Assembly: GCF_900590885.1 (NCBI RefSeq)
Contig: NZ_UUON01000009.1
Span: 1 to 64,000, forward strand
Reading direction: 5' to 3'
Source of the DNA: Pseudomonas viridiflava
Lineage (GTDB): Bacteria > Pseudomonadota > Gammaproteobacteria > Pseudomonadales > Pseudomonadaceae
DNA: 64,000 bases
Shown piece by piece: positions 44,848 through 53,372 of this stretch (positions are counted from its first letter, which is position 1; each line of letters begins with the position of its first letter). The notes beneath the pieces are model-generated. The model was not told the DNA's origin. It saw only the letters and a program-made list of their open reading frames with translations, and did not search any database. The translations under genes and the position numbers were made by a program.

Positions 44848-45693
44848 ATGACCGATTCATCCAGCTATGTCCCACCCAAGGTCTGGACCTGGGACACCGA
44901 GAGCGGCGGCACTTTCGCCAGCATCAACCGACCCATCGCCGGCGCGACTCACGATAAGCCACTGCCGGTGGGCAAGCACCCGCTGCAGCTGTATTCCCTG
45001 GCCACGCCGAATGGGCAGAAAGTCACGATCCTGCTCGAAGAGCTGCTGGCCCTGGGGCACAGCGGCGCGGAATACGACGCGTGGCTGATCAAGATCGGCG
45101 ATGGCGACCAGTTCGGCAGCGGGTTTGTTGCGGTCAATCCGAACTCGAAGATTCCGGCGTTGATGGACCACAGCGGCACTACGCCAATTCGCATTTTCGA
45201 ATCGGGCGCGATCCTTCAGTACCTGGCGGAGAAGTTTGGCGCGTTTTTTCCCACTGAGCCGGCGGCCCGCGCGGAGTGCCTGTCGTGGTTGTTCTGGCAG
45301 ATGGGCAGCGCGCCGTACCTGGGCGGTGGGTTTGGGCATTTTTATGCGTATGCGCCGAGCAAGATGGAGTATGCGATCAATCGGTTTGCCATGGAGACCA
45401 AGCGGCAGTTGGATGTGCTGAATCAGCGCCTGGCGGTGAGTGAGTACATTGCCGGGGATGAGTACACCATCGCCGATATCGCGATTTGGCCTTGGTATGG
45501 CGGGTTGGTCAAAGGTCGCCTGTATGGTGAGTCGGCGCAGTTTCTGTCGGTGCACGAGTACAAGCATGTGCTGCGTTGGGCGGAGGCGATTGAGGCGCGG
45601 CCGGCGGTGCAGCGAGGGCGGCGGGTGAACCGGGTGTCCGGTGAGCCTCATGAGCAGTTGGCCGAGCGGCATGAGGCGAGTGATTTGGACTGA
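44848..45693 (+). CDS. yghU: Glutathione S-transferase, YghU type (disulfide-bond reductase)
   Basis: A 281-residue Nu-class GST. The N-terminal extension YVPPKVWTWDTESGGTFASI and NRPIAGATHDKPLPVGKHPL are diagnostic for YghU, followed by the thioredoxin fold (TPNGQKVTILLEEL) and a helical domain. YghU-type enzymes bind two glutathiones and have disulfide reductase and peroxidase activity. ATG 44848 has AGGAGC ahead. It is convergent with the binding-protein gene at 46025 across the long repeat. Confidence 0.92.
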   Translation: MTDSSSYVPPKVWTWDTESGGTFASINRPIAGATHDKPLPVGKHPLQLYSLATPNGQKVTILLEELLALGHSGAEYDAWLIKIGDGDQFGSGFVAVNPNSKIPALMDHSGTTPIRIFESGAILQYLAEKFGAFFPTEPAARAECLSWLFWQMGSAPYLGGGFGHFYAYAPSKMEYAINRFAMETKRQLDVLNQRLAVSEYIAGDEYTIADIAIWPWYGGLVKGRLYGESAQFLSVHEYKHVLRWAEAIEARPAVQRGRRVNRVSGEPHEQLAERHEASDLD

Positions 45694-45709
45694 GGCCGGG
45701 GGGATGGGA

Positions 45710-45972
45710 ACTGTGTACATATCCGTTGCTGCGGTAACGGCGGCTTGGGGCTCCGCTCTTACAGCGGGTCACTTTTGGCAAACGCCCCAAAAGTAACCAA
45801 AAGGTCTTCGCCCCACCACTCGGCACCTCGCCTAGGCTCGGCATGCCCTCCGGCTTGAATCCGTGGGCCGCCGCAATGGGCCATCCTTGGCCCAGTGCGG
45901 CTAACCCGGCGTCCTGCCGGGTTACCCACGCTCCAAAGCCTGCGTTCGGCCAGCGTGGTTGACGGGGCGCCT
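45710..45972 (-). repeat. Long structured intergenic repeat, copy 2 (inverted)
   Basis: This repeat fills most of the 331-bp gap 45694-46024, the only gene-free stretch over 300 bp. Its reverse complement aligns nearly end to end with 1-262. The two inner hairpins and the outer-arm ends are kept. The centre of one outer arm (45925-45940) has changed, leaving an internal loop in the stem. I see no gene here. It sits between convergent genes, taking the place REP elements occupy elsewhere. Confidence 0.8.
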
Positions 45973-46024
45973 CAGATCAAAATCACAAGCCAGATCAAAA
46001 GCAGTCTGCGGTGCATACTTCAGT

Positions 46025-46951
46025 TTATTTATAGCGCTGCTCGAAGACTGCCACCTGCTCCGGCTTGATCAACTCAAACGGCACCCACACCTCCGATTCA
46101 ATCGGCTCGCCCTTGATCATCCGCACCGCCGACTCCACGGCCTTGCTCGCCTGGGCCTTGGGGTCCTGGAACACTGAGGCGGTGAGCAGGCCACGCTTGA
46201 TCGCTGCGAGGCCATCCGGCAAACCGTCGATACCCACAATCGCCACTTCACCCTTGGCCTTGCCCGACTGCTGCAACGCCATGGCCGCGCCAATCGCCAT
46301 TTCGTCGTTATTCGCCACGATCGCATCAAACTGCGTCCCCGCCAGCAGCCAGTTGCTGGTCAGGTCCATGCCTTTGCTGCGCTGCCACTCGGCACTTTGC
46401 TGCTCGACGATCTTGATCCCCGGGAAATCCTTGAGCACCTGCTTGGCGCCCTCGGTGCGGTCATGGGTGGCGTTCTGCGCAAGGTCGCCCATGATGATCG
46501 CCACGTTGCCTTTGCCTCCGAGCTTCTCGGCGAGGTAGCGCATCTGCAATTGCCCGGCCTCGATGTCGTTGGACGCCACGGTGACCACGCCTTTGGGCAA
46601 GGTGCGCTCATCCGGATGACGGTTGACGTACACCAGCGGGATTTTGCTGGCGACGGCCGCGCGGGTCATGTTGGCGGTGGCGGAGGTGTCCACCGGCAAC
46701 ACAATCACTGCGTCGACTTTCTGGTTGAGGAAGCCTTCGACCTGGTTGAGCTGGCGCACCACATCACCCTGGGCGTCTTCGAACTGGATCTGCACGTCCT
46801 GTTGCTTGGCGGCGGCTTCCAGGCCGCTGCGCACGTAGGTCATGAAGTTGTCGTCGACCCGCGCGATGCTCACGCCGATGCGGTAGGCGGCGAAGGTCCA
46901 TTGGCTGAACAGCAGTAAAAAAGCAGCAATGATCAATGAATGGCGATGCAT
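46025..46951 (-). CDS. Sugar/inositol periplasmic binding protein, MocB-like
   Basis: A 308-residue periplasmic binding protein of the ribose/inositol type. The signal peptide (MHRHSLIIAAFLLLFSQW..) leads to AYRIGVSIARVDDNFMTYV, then VDTSATANMTRAA and VGIDGLPDGLAAIKRG. ATG 46951 has AGGA ahead. No ATPase or permease gene is adjacent. The same holds for mocB in Rhizobium, which relies on an inositol transporter encoded elsewhere. It ends the mocA-mocC-mocB-like operon. The likely ligand is an inositol or rhizopine (inosamine). Confidence 0.85.
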   Translation of the reverse strand: MHRHSLIIAAFLLLFSQWTFAAYRIGVSIARVDDNFMTYVRSGLEAAAKQQDVQIQFEDAQGDVVRQLNQVEGFLNQKVDAVIVLPVDTSATANMTRAAVASKIPLVYVNRHPDERTLPKGVVTVASNDIEAGQLQMRYLAEKLGGKGNVAIIMGDLAQNATHDRTEGAKQVLKDFPGIKIVEQQSAEWQRSKGMDLTSNWLLAGTQFDAIVANNDEMAIGAAMALQQSGKAKGEVAIVGIDGLPDGLAAIKRGLLTASVFQDPKAQASKAVESAVRMIKGEPIESEVWVPFELIKPEQVAVFEQRYK

Positions 46952-46970
46952 AGGGATGTTCCTTTTATTG

Positions 46971-47750
46971 TTATAGGGTGAACGCTTGACGGAAACGCTG
47001 CAGCGCCAGCTCACTGTCGCCGCTGGCCCAGCCTTCGAGGCCGACCACGCCGCTGTAGCCCATGGCGTACAAGGCCCTTGCGATGGCCGGGTAGTGGATT
47101 TCGCCGGTGCCTGGCTCCTTGCGCCCGGGCACGTCGGCCACCTGGATTTCGCCGATGGCGCTGCCAGCGCGCTGGATCAATTCGATCAGGTTGCCTTCGC
47201 CGATTTGCGCGTGGTACAGGTCCAGGTTCATCTTCAAATGTGGGCTGCCCACGGCTTCGATCAACGCCAGGGTGTCGTCGGCACGGGCGAACGGCACGCC
47301 GGGATGGTCGACCTCGGTGTTGAGGTTTTCCAGCAGGAAGACGCGGCCGGCGTCTTCCCCCAGGCGGGCGATTTTTTCCAGGGTCTTGCACGCGCTCAGC
47401 CACATGCGCCCGGTGGTCTGGCTGACCGGCTGCACTGGCAGGCCGCCGTCGCCCAGGCCGGTGCCGTGCAGGTTGAGGCTGGGGCAGTTCAGGCGCTCGG
47501 CAACGCCCAGGGACTCGCGGGCGGTTTCGAGCAGTTGGCGGATGCCGTCGGGGTCGGTGAGGGTGCCGCTGATGTAGCCGGTCATCGAGGTGAAGTCCGC
47601 GCCGGTGGCGGCGAGGGCGCTGATGTCCTTGGTGGTCCAGTCCCAGATTTCGGCGCTGAAGCCGAGTGCATGAATGCGTTTGACCCGCTCGATAAACGGC
47701 AGGTCGAGAAACACCATCTCGGCACTGATCGCCAGTTTGAACGGGCTCAT
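46971..47750 (-). CDS. TIM-barrel sugar isomerase (hydroxypyruvate isomerase / MocC-like)
   Basis: A 259-residue xylose-isomerase-like TIM barrel. Metal-ligand acids are seen in LLENLNTEVDHPG (Glu), NLDLYHAQIGEGN (Asp/His), IQVADVPGRKEPGTG and GLEGWASGD. Hydroxypyruvate isomerase and inosose-converting enzymes share this layout. Its start overlaps the stop of the MocA-like gene by 4 bp and it lies 19 bp before the binding-protein gene. In the moc setting it would act on the keto product of the dehydrogenase. Confidence 0.85.
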   Translation of the reverse strand: MSPFKLAISAEMVFLDLPFIERVKRIHALGFSAEIWDWTTKDISALAATGADFTSMTGYISGTLTDPDGIRQLLETARESLGVAERLNCPSLNLHGTGLGDGGLPVQPVSQTTGRMWLSACKTLEKIARLGEDAGRVFLLENLNTEVDHPGVPFARADDTLALIEAVGSPHLKMNLDLYHAQIGEGNLIELIQRAGSAIGEIQVADVPGRKEPGTGEIHYPAIARALYAMGYSGVVGLEGWASGDSELALQRFRQAFTL

Positions 47751-48751
47751 ACCGCCACCGCCTGGCCGGTTTCGAACGAGGTGATGCAGGCGCGGGCAAT
47801 CGCCAGCGCTGCGCGGGCATCTTCGCCGCTGGCCAGGGGTTTGGCGCCGGTGCGCAGGCAGTCGGCGAAGTGGTTGAGTTCGGCGATGTAGGCGTCGCGC
47901 AGCAGGTCGGTGTCCAGGCGCTGGGTGTCGGCCTGGATGCCCGGGGCCAGGTAGCGCACCAGGTCGCTATCCTGCACGCCGCCCATGGTCAGCATGCCGG
48001 CGCTGCCGAACACTTCGCCGCGCACGTCGTAGCCATACACGGCCTGGAAATTGGCCTCGGCGGTGGCAATTGCACCGTTGTCGAAGCGGATCGTGACCAC
48101 GGCCGTGTCGAGGAAACCTTTGCTTTTGTATTCCGGCGCGATCAGCGCGTCGGCCATCACGTGCACCTGCACCGCTTCGGCACCGGGGTTGAGGTAGCGC
48201 AGCGTATCGAAGTCGTGGATCAGGGTTTCGAGGAAGATCACCCACTGCGGGGAGTTGGCCGGGTTGTTCAGCGCCGGGTCGCGGGTCAGCGAGCGCAGCA
48301 GTTGCGGGGTGCCGATACGGCCGGCGACTACATCGAGGTGGGCGGTACGGAAGCTCTTGGCGAAGCGCCGGTTGAACCCAACCTGCAATGGCACACGGGC
48401 ATCGGCGGCGGCCGCGATGGCGCGGTCGGCTTCATCGAGGGTGATGGCCATGGGTTTTTCGCAGAAGATCCCCTTGCCGGCGCGGGCGGCGCTGATCACC
48501 AGCTCGGCGTGGCTGCGAGCCGGCGCGGCGATCAGTACCCCATCGATATCCGGGTCATCGAGCAATTGCTGCGGGTCGGTGTAGACCTTGGCCACGCCCA
48601 GTTCCGCCGCCAGGCGTGCGGCTTGGCCGGGGGTCGGGTCGGCGATGGCGGCGAGGCAGGCGCCGGGAATGTGCCGCGCGGCGGTCAGGCCGTGGAAGCT
48701 GCCCATGCGGCCAGCACCGATCAAGCCCAGGCGGATGTTCTGTGTACTCAT
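47747..48751 (-). CDS. Gfo/Idh/MocA oxidoreductase, inositol/inosamine dehydrogenase-like
   Basis: A 334-residue NAD-dependent oxidoreductase. The Rossmann motif is LGLIGAGRMGSFHG, the catalytic Lys is in FCEKPMA, and the inositol-dehydrogenase signature includes VGFNRRF and FLETLIHDFDTLRYL (Asp/His pair). It belongs to the IolG/MocA group. ATG 48751 lies about 58 bp after the sigma-54 promoter element. It is the first gene of the operon with the MocC-like and MocB-like genes. Oxidation of an inositol or of scyllo-inosamine is the likely reaction. Confidence 0.88.
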   Translation of the reverse strand: MSTQNIRLGLIGAGRMGSFHGLTAARHIPGACLAAIADPTPGQAARLAAELGVAKVYTDPQQLLDDPDIDGVLIAAPARSHAELVISAARAGKGIFCEKPMAITLDEADRAIAAAADARVPLQVGFNRRFAKSFRTAHLDVVAGRIGTPQLLRSLTRDPALNNPANSPQWVIFLETLIHDFDTLRYLNPGAEAVQVHVMADALIAPEYKSKGFLDTAVVTIRFDNGAIATAEANFQAVYGYDVRGEVFGSAGMLTMGGVQDSDLVRYLAPGIQADTQRLDTDLLRDAYIAELNHFADCLRTGAKPLASGEDARAALAIARACITSFETGQAVAV

Positions 48752-48808
48752 GCAATGACCCCTTTTTATTGTTGGCCCCAGGACAGTCCTGGTGGGTAAA
48801 GGGGTAAG

Positions 48809-48824
48809 AGCAATCACTGTGCCA
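48809..48824 (-). promoter_or_regulatory. Sigma-54 promoter of the mocA-like operon
   Basis: On the minus strand the sequence is TGGCACAGTGATTGCT. It matches TGGCACG-N4-TTGCW at all but one position and has exact spacing. The expected start of transcription is near 48797, about 46 bp before the mocA-like ATG. The divergent gene encodes a sigma-54 activator, as expected. Confidence 0.8.
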
Positions 48825-48836
48825 ATTTATAACTTA

Positions 48837-48862
48837 TTGATAGTTAATGGTTTATAGCTATC
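48837..48862. promoter_or_regulatory. TTGATAG ... CTATC half-sites, possible second LacI site
   Basis: TTGATAG (48837-48843) and CTATC (48858-48862) are the two halves of the LacI-gene operator at 52108-52125, here spaced by 14 bases instead of 4. If both bind the same repressor the two arms of the locus are co-regulated. The spacing makes this weak. Confidence 0.3.
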
Positions 48863-48889
48863 GCATAAACAATAAGTGTTCATTCTGAT

Positions 48890-48911
48890 GACATGTCTAT
48901 ACTGACATGTC
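48890..48911. promoter_or_regulatory. Tandem GACATGTC palindromes, candidate activator binding sites
   Basis: Two perfect copies of the 8-bp palindrome GACATGTC (48890-48897 and 48904-48911) are 14 bp centre to centre. They stand about 66-102 bp upstream of the sigma-54 promoter and just before the activator's own start. They are well placed as enhancer sites and for autoregulation. Confidence 0.6.
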
Positions 48912-48923
48912 AAAAATGTGAAC

Positions 48924-50909
48924 ATGGATACCCGCATGAGCCTGGCGTTCAGTGTGCAAGATCTCGATTACCTCACGGCTCTGGGCCCGGCGTCGCTGAA
49001 CGAAGGCCCGGTGGCCACGTTGGAGCAGGCCTGGCGCGCGTGCCTGGCCGGTCATCTCGAACGCCCGGCCGAGGTGCGCCAGGTGATCTGGGAATCCTGG
49101 CGGCGCAGCGTCGACGCAGCCATCGACCCGGACGACAGCCACTACCGCTTCGTCGCCCCAGAGGCCCTGGCGGCGACCCTTGCCAGCCACCGCGTGCTGA
49201 TCGAAGCTGCGGCGCAAGTCATGCATGGCTTGCTGGCCTACAACCCGCGCGGCCATATCAACCTCACCGATGCCGACGGCACCACCTTGTATTTCTGCGG
49301 GCTGGACATCACCCCTATCGGTAGCCGGCTGCTGGAGTCGGTGCAGGGCACCAACTGCACCGGCCTGGCCCTGGCCGAAGACCGCCTGGTGTACGTGCTG
49401 GCCGAAGAAAACTTCGCCAGCGGCCTGCGCCAGCGCCGCATGCACTGCGCCGCCGCTCCGATCAAGAACGCCCAGGGCGAAACCGTGGCGATGCTGACCC
49501 TGACCGCCGAGCCTGGCTGGTTTCACTTCCACACCCTCGGCACCGTGCAGGCCGCCGCCGATGCGGTCTCGCGGCAAATGGCCCTGCAGGCGTTGCTGGC
49601 AGAACAGCAAACCGTGCTCGAAGTCCTCAACGAAGGCCTGGTGGTGCTGGATGAGCGCGGCTGCATCAAGGCCCTCAACCGTTATGCCCGGCAGCTGTTT
49701 CGCGTCGGCCTGGAGCTGCTCGGCAGCCCGTTCCAGCAACTGGCCCGCAGCGAATTGAGCGACGCGTTGCTGCTGCGCAGCCGTGAGGCGGTGCGTGACC
49801 TCGACTGCACCTTCCACCTGCATGACCGCACGCAACTCGCCTGCCTGGTCTCGGTGTGCCCGCTGGAGCAGGGCGGGGTGATCGTGTCGCTGCGCGAGAA
49901 CCGGCGGATTCGCGAGATCACCCGGCGCATCATCAGCACCCAGGCGCGCTACACCTTCGAGACCATCCAGGGCACGTCGCGGGCGATCCAGGACGCATTG
50001 CACCTGGGGCGCATCGCCAGTCGCAGCGAGTCCACCACCTTGATCCTCGGTGAAAGCGGCACCGGCAAAGAGCTGTTCGCCCAGGCCATCCACAACGCCA
50101 GCGACCGCGCCAACGGCCCGTTTGTGGCGGTCAACTGCGGCGCAATCCCCCGCGACCTGGTGCAAAGCGAACTGTTCGGGCATGTCGAGGGCGCGTTCAC
50201 CGGCTCGGCCCGAGGCGGCTCGGCGGGCAAGTTCGAACTGGCCGATGGCGGCACGATTTTCCTGGACGAAATCGGCGATATGTCCTTCGACGCCCAGGTG
50301 AGTTTGCTGCGCGTGTTGCAGGAGGGCGAAATCACCCGAGTCGGCGCGAAAAACTCACGGCCCGTGGACGTGCGCATCATCGCCGCCACCCACCGCAACC
50401 TCAGCCAGGCGGTAGCCGAGGGTGCGTTTCGCGAAGACCTCTACTACCGCCTCAACGTGCTCAACCTGACCGTGCCGCCCCTGCGCATGCGCCGCGAAGA
50501 CATCCCGCTGCTGGCGCGGCACTTCCTTGCGCGCTGTGCCCGCTCGCTGCGTAAAGCGGTGCAGGGTTTTACCCCGCAGGCGCTGGAATTGTTAACCGCC
50601 TACGCCTGGCCGGGCAATGTGCGCGAGCTGGAAAATGCCATCGAGCGGGCGACCAACCTGGCCACCAGCGAGCTGATCCAGCCGAGTGATCTACCCCTGG
50701 ATGCCAGGCCTCGCGCACCGGCGCCTGCTTACGAACCACAACCCGCCCAGGACCTGAGCAGCCATGAGATGCACGCGATCGTTGCGGCGCTTAGAAATAC
50801 CGGCGGCAATATTCGCCTGGCCGCCCAACAATTGAACGTGTCACGGGGCGGGCTGTACAACAAGATGAGCCGGTTTGGGCTGAGTGCCGGGGATTTTCGC
50901 GGCGGGTAG
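48924..50909 (+). CDS. Sigma-54-dependent activator, AcoR type
   Basis: A 661-residue enhancer-binding protein. The N-terminal GAF-like sensor (about residues 70-205, AcoR group) is followed by a PAS-like region (about 230-320), the AAA+ domain (about 345-570) and a Fis-type helix-turn-helix (NIRLAAQQLNVSRGGLYNKM). Walker A is GESGTGKE and Walker B is TIFLDEIGD. The sigma-54 contact loop reads GAFTGS instead of GAFTGA. ATG 48924 is chosen; ATG 48936 has a better ribosome site and GTG 48918 is possible. It is divergent from the mocA-like operon, whose sigma-54 promoter it should drive. Confidence 0.88.
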   Translation: MDTRMSLAFSVQDLDYLTALGPASLNEGPVATLEQAWRACLAGHLERPAEVRQVIWESWRRSVDAAIDPDDSHYRFVAPEALAATLASHRVLIEAAAQVMHGLLAYNPRGHINLTDADGTTLYFCGLDITPIGSRLLESVQGTNCTGLALAEDRLVYVLAEENFASGLRQRRMHCAAAPIKNAQGETVAMLTLTAEPGWFHFHTLGTVQAAADAVSRQMALQALLAEQQTVLEVLNEGLVVLDERGCIKALNRYARQLFRVGLELLGSPFQQLARSELSDALLLRSREAVRDLDCTFHLHDRTQLACLVSVCPLEQGGVIVSLRENRRIREITRRIISTQARYTFETIQGTSRAIQDALHLGRIASRSESTTLILGESGTGKELFAQAIHNASDRANGPFVAVNCGAIPRDLVQSELFGHVEGAFTGSARGGSAGKFELADGGTIFLDEIGDMSFDAQVSLLRVLQEGEITRVGAKNSRPVDVRIIAATHRNLSQAVAEGAFREDLYYRLNVLNLTVPPLRMRREDIPLLARHFLARCARSLRKAVQGFTPQALELLTAYAWPGNVRELENAIERATNLATSELIQPSDLPLDARPRAPAPAYEPQPAQDLSSHEMHAIVAALRNTGGNIRLAAQQLNVSRGGLYNKMSRFGLSAGDFRGG

Positions 50910-50930
50910 GATCTTCAGTGAACCCAGTCA

Positions 50931-51024
50931 AAATGTGGGAGGGGGCTTGCCCCCGATAGCGGTGTGTCAGCTCAATAGGTGTTGGCTGAAACACCGCTAT
51001 CGGGGGCAAGCCCCCTCCCACATG
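50931..51024. repeat. REPIN (REP doublet)
   Basis: Inverted REP cores of about 94 bp lie between the convergent activator and LacI genes. Both arms have intact GGGGGCTTGCCCCC cores. Confidence 0.92.
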
Positions 51025-51037
51025 TGATCTCAATCGA

Positions 51038-52087
51038 TCAGGTGCACATGTTTTCTGATGTGACGATTTGCGGTGGTATATGTACTCGATGTCGCACTGG
51101 GTCAAAGCCTTCTGCCCCCTGCAACTCCACCAGCAACTCCACCAGCGCCACCGCCGTCTGGCGCGGCTGCGAATCCATCACCACATCAATCAACCCTTGA
51201 GCCAGCGCCTGGCGCGACAGCTCGGTGGACTCCTGCAAAATGCAGCACAACGCCGGCCGCTTGGGCAGTTGCGCCAGGGCGCTGATTACGCCGTCGCCGC
51301 CGCCGCCGACCACGCACAGGCCGCGCAGGTCGGTGTGGCGGGTGAGCAGGTCGAGGGTGGCTTCTTCGGTGATGTCGCAGTTGTCGAGGTTGATCAGCGG
51401 GTCCAGCGGTTTAAGCCCCGGCGCGTGTTCGGCGAGGTAGCTGTGCAGGCCTTCGACCCGCGCCTGATGGCCGAGGAAACGGTGGCCGCCGAGCAGAATC
51501 CCGACGTTGCCTTTGCGCGCGCCACAGGTGCGCGCCAGCAGCCAGCCCATGGTGCGCCCGACCACGTTGTTGTCCTGGCCCACATAGGGCTCGGCGGCTT
51601 GCTCATGAATATCCGACAGCAGGGCCACCACCGGCACCCCGGCCTCGCGGATTTGCGCGAGGGTGGCGTTGATCAGCGGATGGGCGAAGCTGACCACCGC
51701 CAGTGCGTCGCACTGCACGGCCAACTGCTCGATCTGCGCGACGATGGCGCTGGGCGTGCGGTCAACGATGTATTCGAATTGGCAGCTCAGGTTGGCCGTG
51801 GCGTGCTGCTGCGCGGCTGCGCTGATCGACTGCGCGAGGTTGGCGTAGAACGCCTGCGCCGTGCCCAGCAGCAAGATGCCGAAGCGGTAGGTGGGCCGGC
51901 GTTCACGTATGCGCTGGCCGATCAGCCGCGCGGCAAAGTAACCCACGGCTTCGGCGGCCTGGAACACCTGTTCGGCGGTATCCGGGTTGACCGGTGCGCG
52001 GGCGTTCAAAACCCGGTCGACGGTGGCCACGCTGAGGCCCGCATGGGCGGCCACGGTGGCGATGGTCGGGCGTTTATTATTGTTCAT
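51038..52087 (-). CDS. LacI-family regulator
   Basis: A 349-residue LacI-type protein. The N-terminal headpiece is TIATVAAHAGLSVATVDRVL followed by the hinge helix, and the rest is a periplasmic-binding-protein-like effector domain of the sugar/inositol type. ATG 52087 has AAGGGG ahead (GTG 52090 is also in frame). It is divergent from the MocD-like gene, with an 18-bp palindrome at 52108-52125 between them. It probably represses itself and the mocDEF-like operon until an inositol-type ligand binds. Confidence 0.9.
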   Translation of the reverse strand: MNNNKRPTIATVAAHAGLSVATVDRVLNARAPVNPDTAEQVFQAAEAVGYFAARLIGQRIRERRPTYRFGILLLGTAQAFYANLAQSISAAAQQHATANLSCQFEYIVDRTPSAIVAQIEQLAVQCDALAVVSFAHPLINATLAQIREAGVPVVALLSDIHEQAAEPYVGQDNNVVGRTMGWLLARTCGARKGNVGILLGGHRFLGHQARVEGLHSYLAEHAPGLKPLDPLINLDNCDITEEATLDLLTRHTDLRGLCVVGGGGDGVISALAQLPKRPALCCILQESTELSRQALAQGLIDVVMDSQPRQTAVALVELLVELQGAEGFDPVRHRVHIPPQIVTSENMCT

Positions 52088-52107
52088 CACAAGCCCCTTG
52101 AAGCGTG

Positions 52108-52125
52108 TTGATAGAAAACTATCAA
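52108..52125. promoter_or_regulatory. LacI operator upstream of the mocD-like operon
   Basis: TTGATAGAAAACTATCAA is a perfect 7+4+7 palindrome, 20 bp from the LacI start. A further TTGATAG half-site lies at 52150-52156. Confidence 0.7.
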
Positions 52126-52250
52126 GCCCCGCTGGGCCTGGATGATAGCTTGATAGGGAATGGATTCAAGGCCTTGAGGGTGATTTAGCCGCGCTCTATC
52201 GTTGGTTTCGCAAAGCACCCGAAACTACCCGCTTGCGGAGAACAATAACA

Positions 52251-53345
52251 ATGCCTGAACACACCGCTCATACCGCCCGGCGCGACTACAGCCTTACCGG
52301 CCCCGAAGCCGCGCGCGCCGCCGAAAAAGGCCTGGTCTCGGCCAACTGGTACCAGTCGCCGATTTCCCGTAAACGCATGAAAGAACTGATGCAGCGTCGC
52401 GACGGCCCGGCCTTGCTCGACACCGCCATCTGGGTGCTGGCGCTGCTCGCCACCGGCTTTGGCGGCGTTTGGTTCTGGGGCTCCTGGGCCTGCGTGCCGT
52501 TCTTCATGGCCTACGGCGTGCTCTACGGCACCGCGTCCAACCCGCGCTGGCACGAAACCGGCCACGGCACCGCGTTCAAGACCCGCTGGATGAATGATGC
52601 GTTGTACCAGGTCGCCAGCTTCATGTGCATCTTCGAACCCCACGTGTGGCGCTGGAGCCACGCCCGTCATCACACCGACACCATCGTGGTCGGCCGCGAC
52701 CCGGAAATCGTCGAGCCGCGCCCGCCGAGCTTTTTGATGATGTGCCTCAGCGTGTTGAACCTGCCCCTGGCCTGGAAAACGTTCAGCGGCGTGGCGCGCC
52801 ATGCCATCGGCAAAATGAGTGCCCAGGAAGCGGATTTCATCCCCGAATCCGAATGGCCCAAGGTGTTCCGCGCCGCACGCATCTGGGTCGGCATCTACGC
52901 GGTGATCATCGGCACCGCCTTGTACCTGCACAGCTGGTTGCCGCTGATGCTGGTGGGGCTGCCGAGCATCTACGGCGCCTGGCTCGGTTATGTGTTCGGC
53001 CTCACCCAGCATGTGGGCCTGGCTGAAGATGTGCTGGACCACCGCAGCAACTGCCGCACCATCTACATGAACCGCGTGTTGCGCTTTATCTACATGGACA
53101 TGAACTACCACCTCGAACACCACATGTACCCAATGGTGCCGTACCACGCCCTGGCGCAGCTGCACGAAGAAATCCGCGGCGACTGCCCGCCGCCCTACGC
53201 CAATATTTTCGAGGCGTACAAGGAAATCTTGCCGACCATCTGGAAGCAGCGCAGCGACCCGTCCTATTTCGTCCAGCGCCCGATTCGCTCCCATGCAGAA
53301 TCGGCTGCCAATGCCCCGCTGCATGCAGAACCCACTGCCGGCTGA
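52251..53345 (+). CDS. Fatty-acid-desaturase-fold di-iron oxygenase, MocD-like
   Basis: A 364-residue membrane di-iron enzyme. The three histidine clusters of the desaturase/hydroxylase superfamily are present: WHETGH, SHARHH and YHLEHH. At least two hydrophobic hairpins separate them. In the rhizopine literature MocD, with the MocE ferredoxin and MocF reductase, removes the O-methyl group of 3-O-methyl-scyllo-inosamine. Here the ferredoxin and reductase genes follow in the same order. ATG 52251 has GGAG about ten bases ahead. The true substrate (a methyl ether, lipid or other compound) cannot be told from sequence. Confidence 0.85.
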   Translation: MPEHTAHTARRDYSLTGPEAARAAEKGLVSANWYQSPISRKRMKELMQRRDGPALLDTAIWVLALLATGFGGVWFWGSWACVPFFMAYGVLYGTASNPRWHETGHGTAFKTRWMNDALYQVASFMCIFEPHVWRWSHARHHTDTIVVGRDPEIVEPRPPSFLMMCLSVLNLPLAWKTFSGVARHAIGKMSAQEADFIPESEWPKVFRAARIWVGIYAVIIGTALYLHSWLPLMLVGLPSIYGAWLGYVFGLTQHVGLAEDVLDHRSNCRTIYMNRVLRFIYMDMNYHLEHHMYPMVPYHALAQLHEEIRGDCPPPYANIFEAYKEILPTIWKQRSDPSYFVQRPIRSHAESAANAPLHAEPTAG

Positions 53346-53372
53346 CCCCACTCCATAACAAGAGAAACTGCC

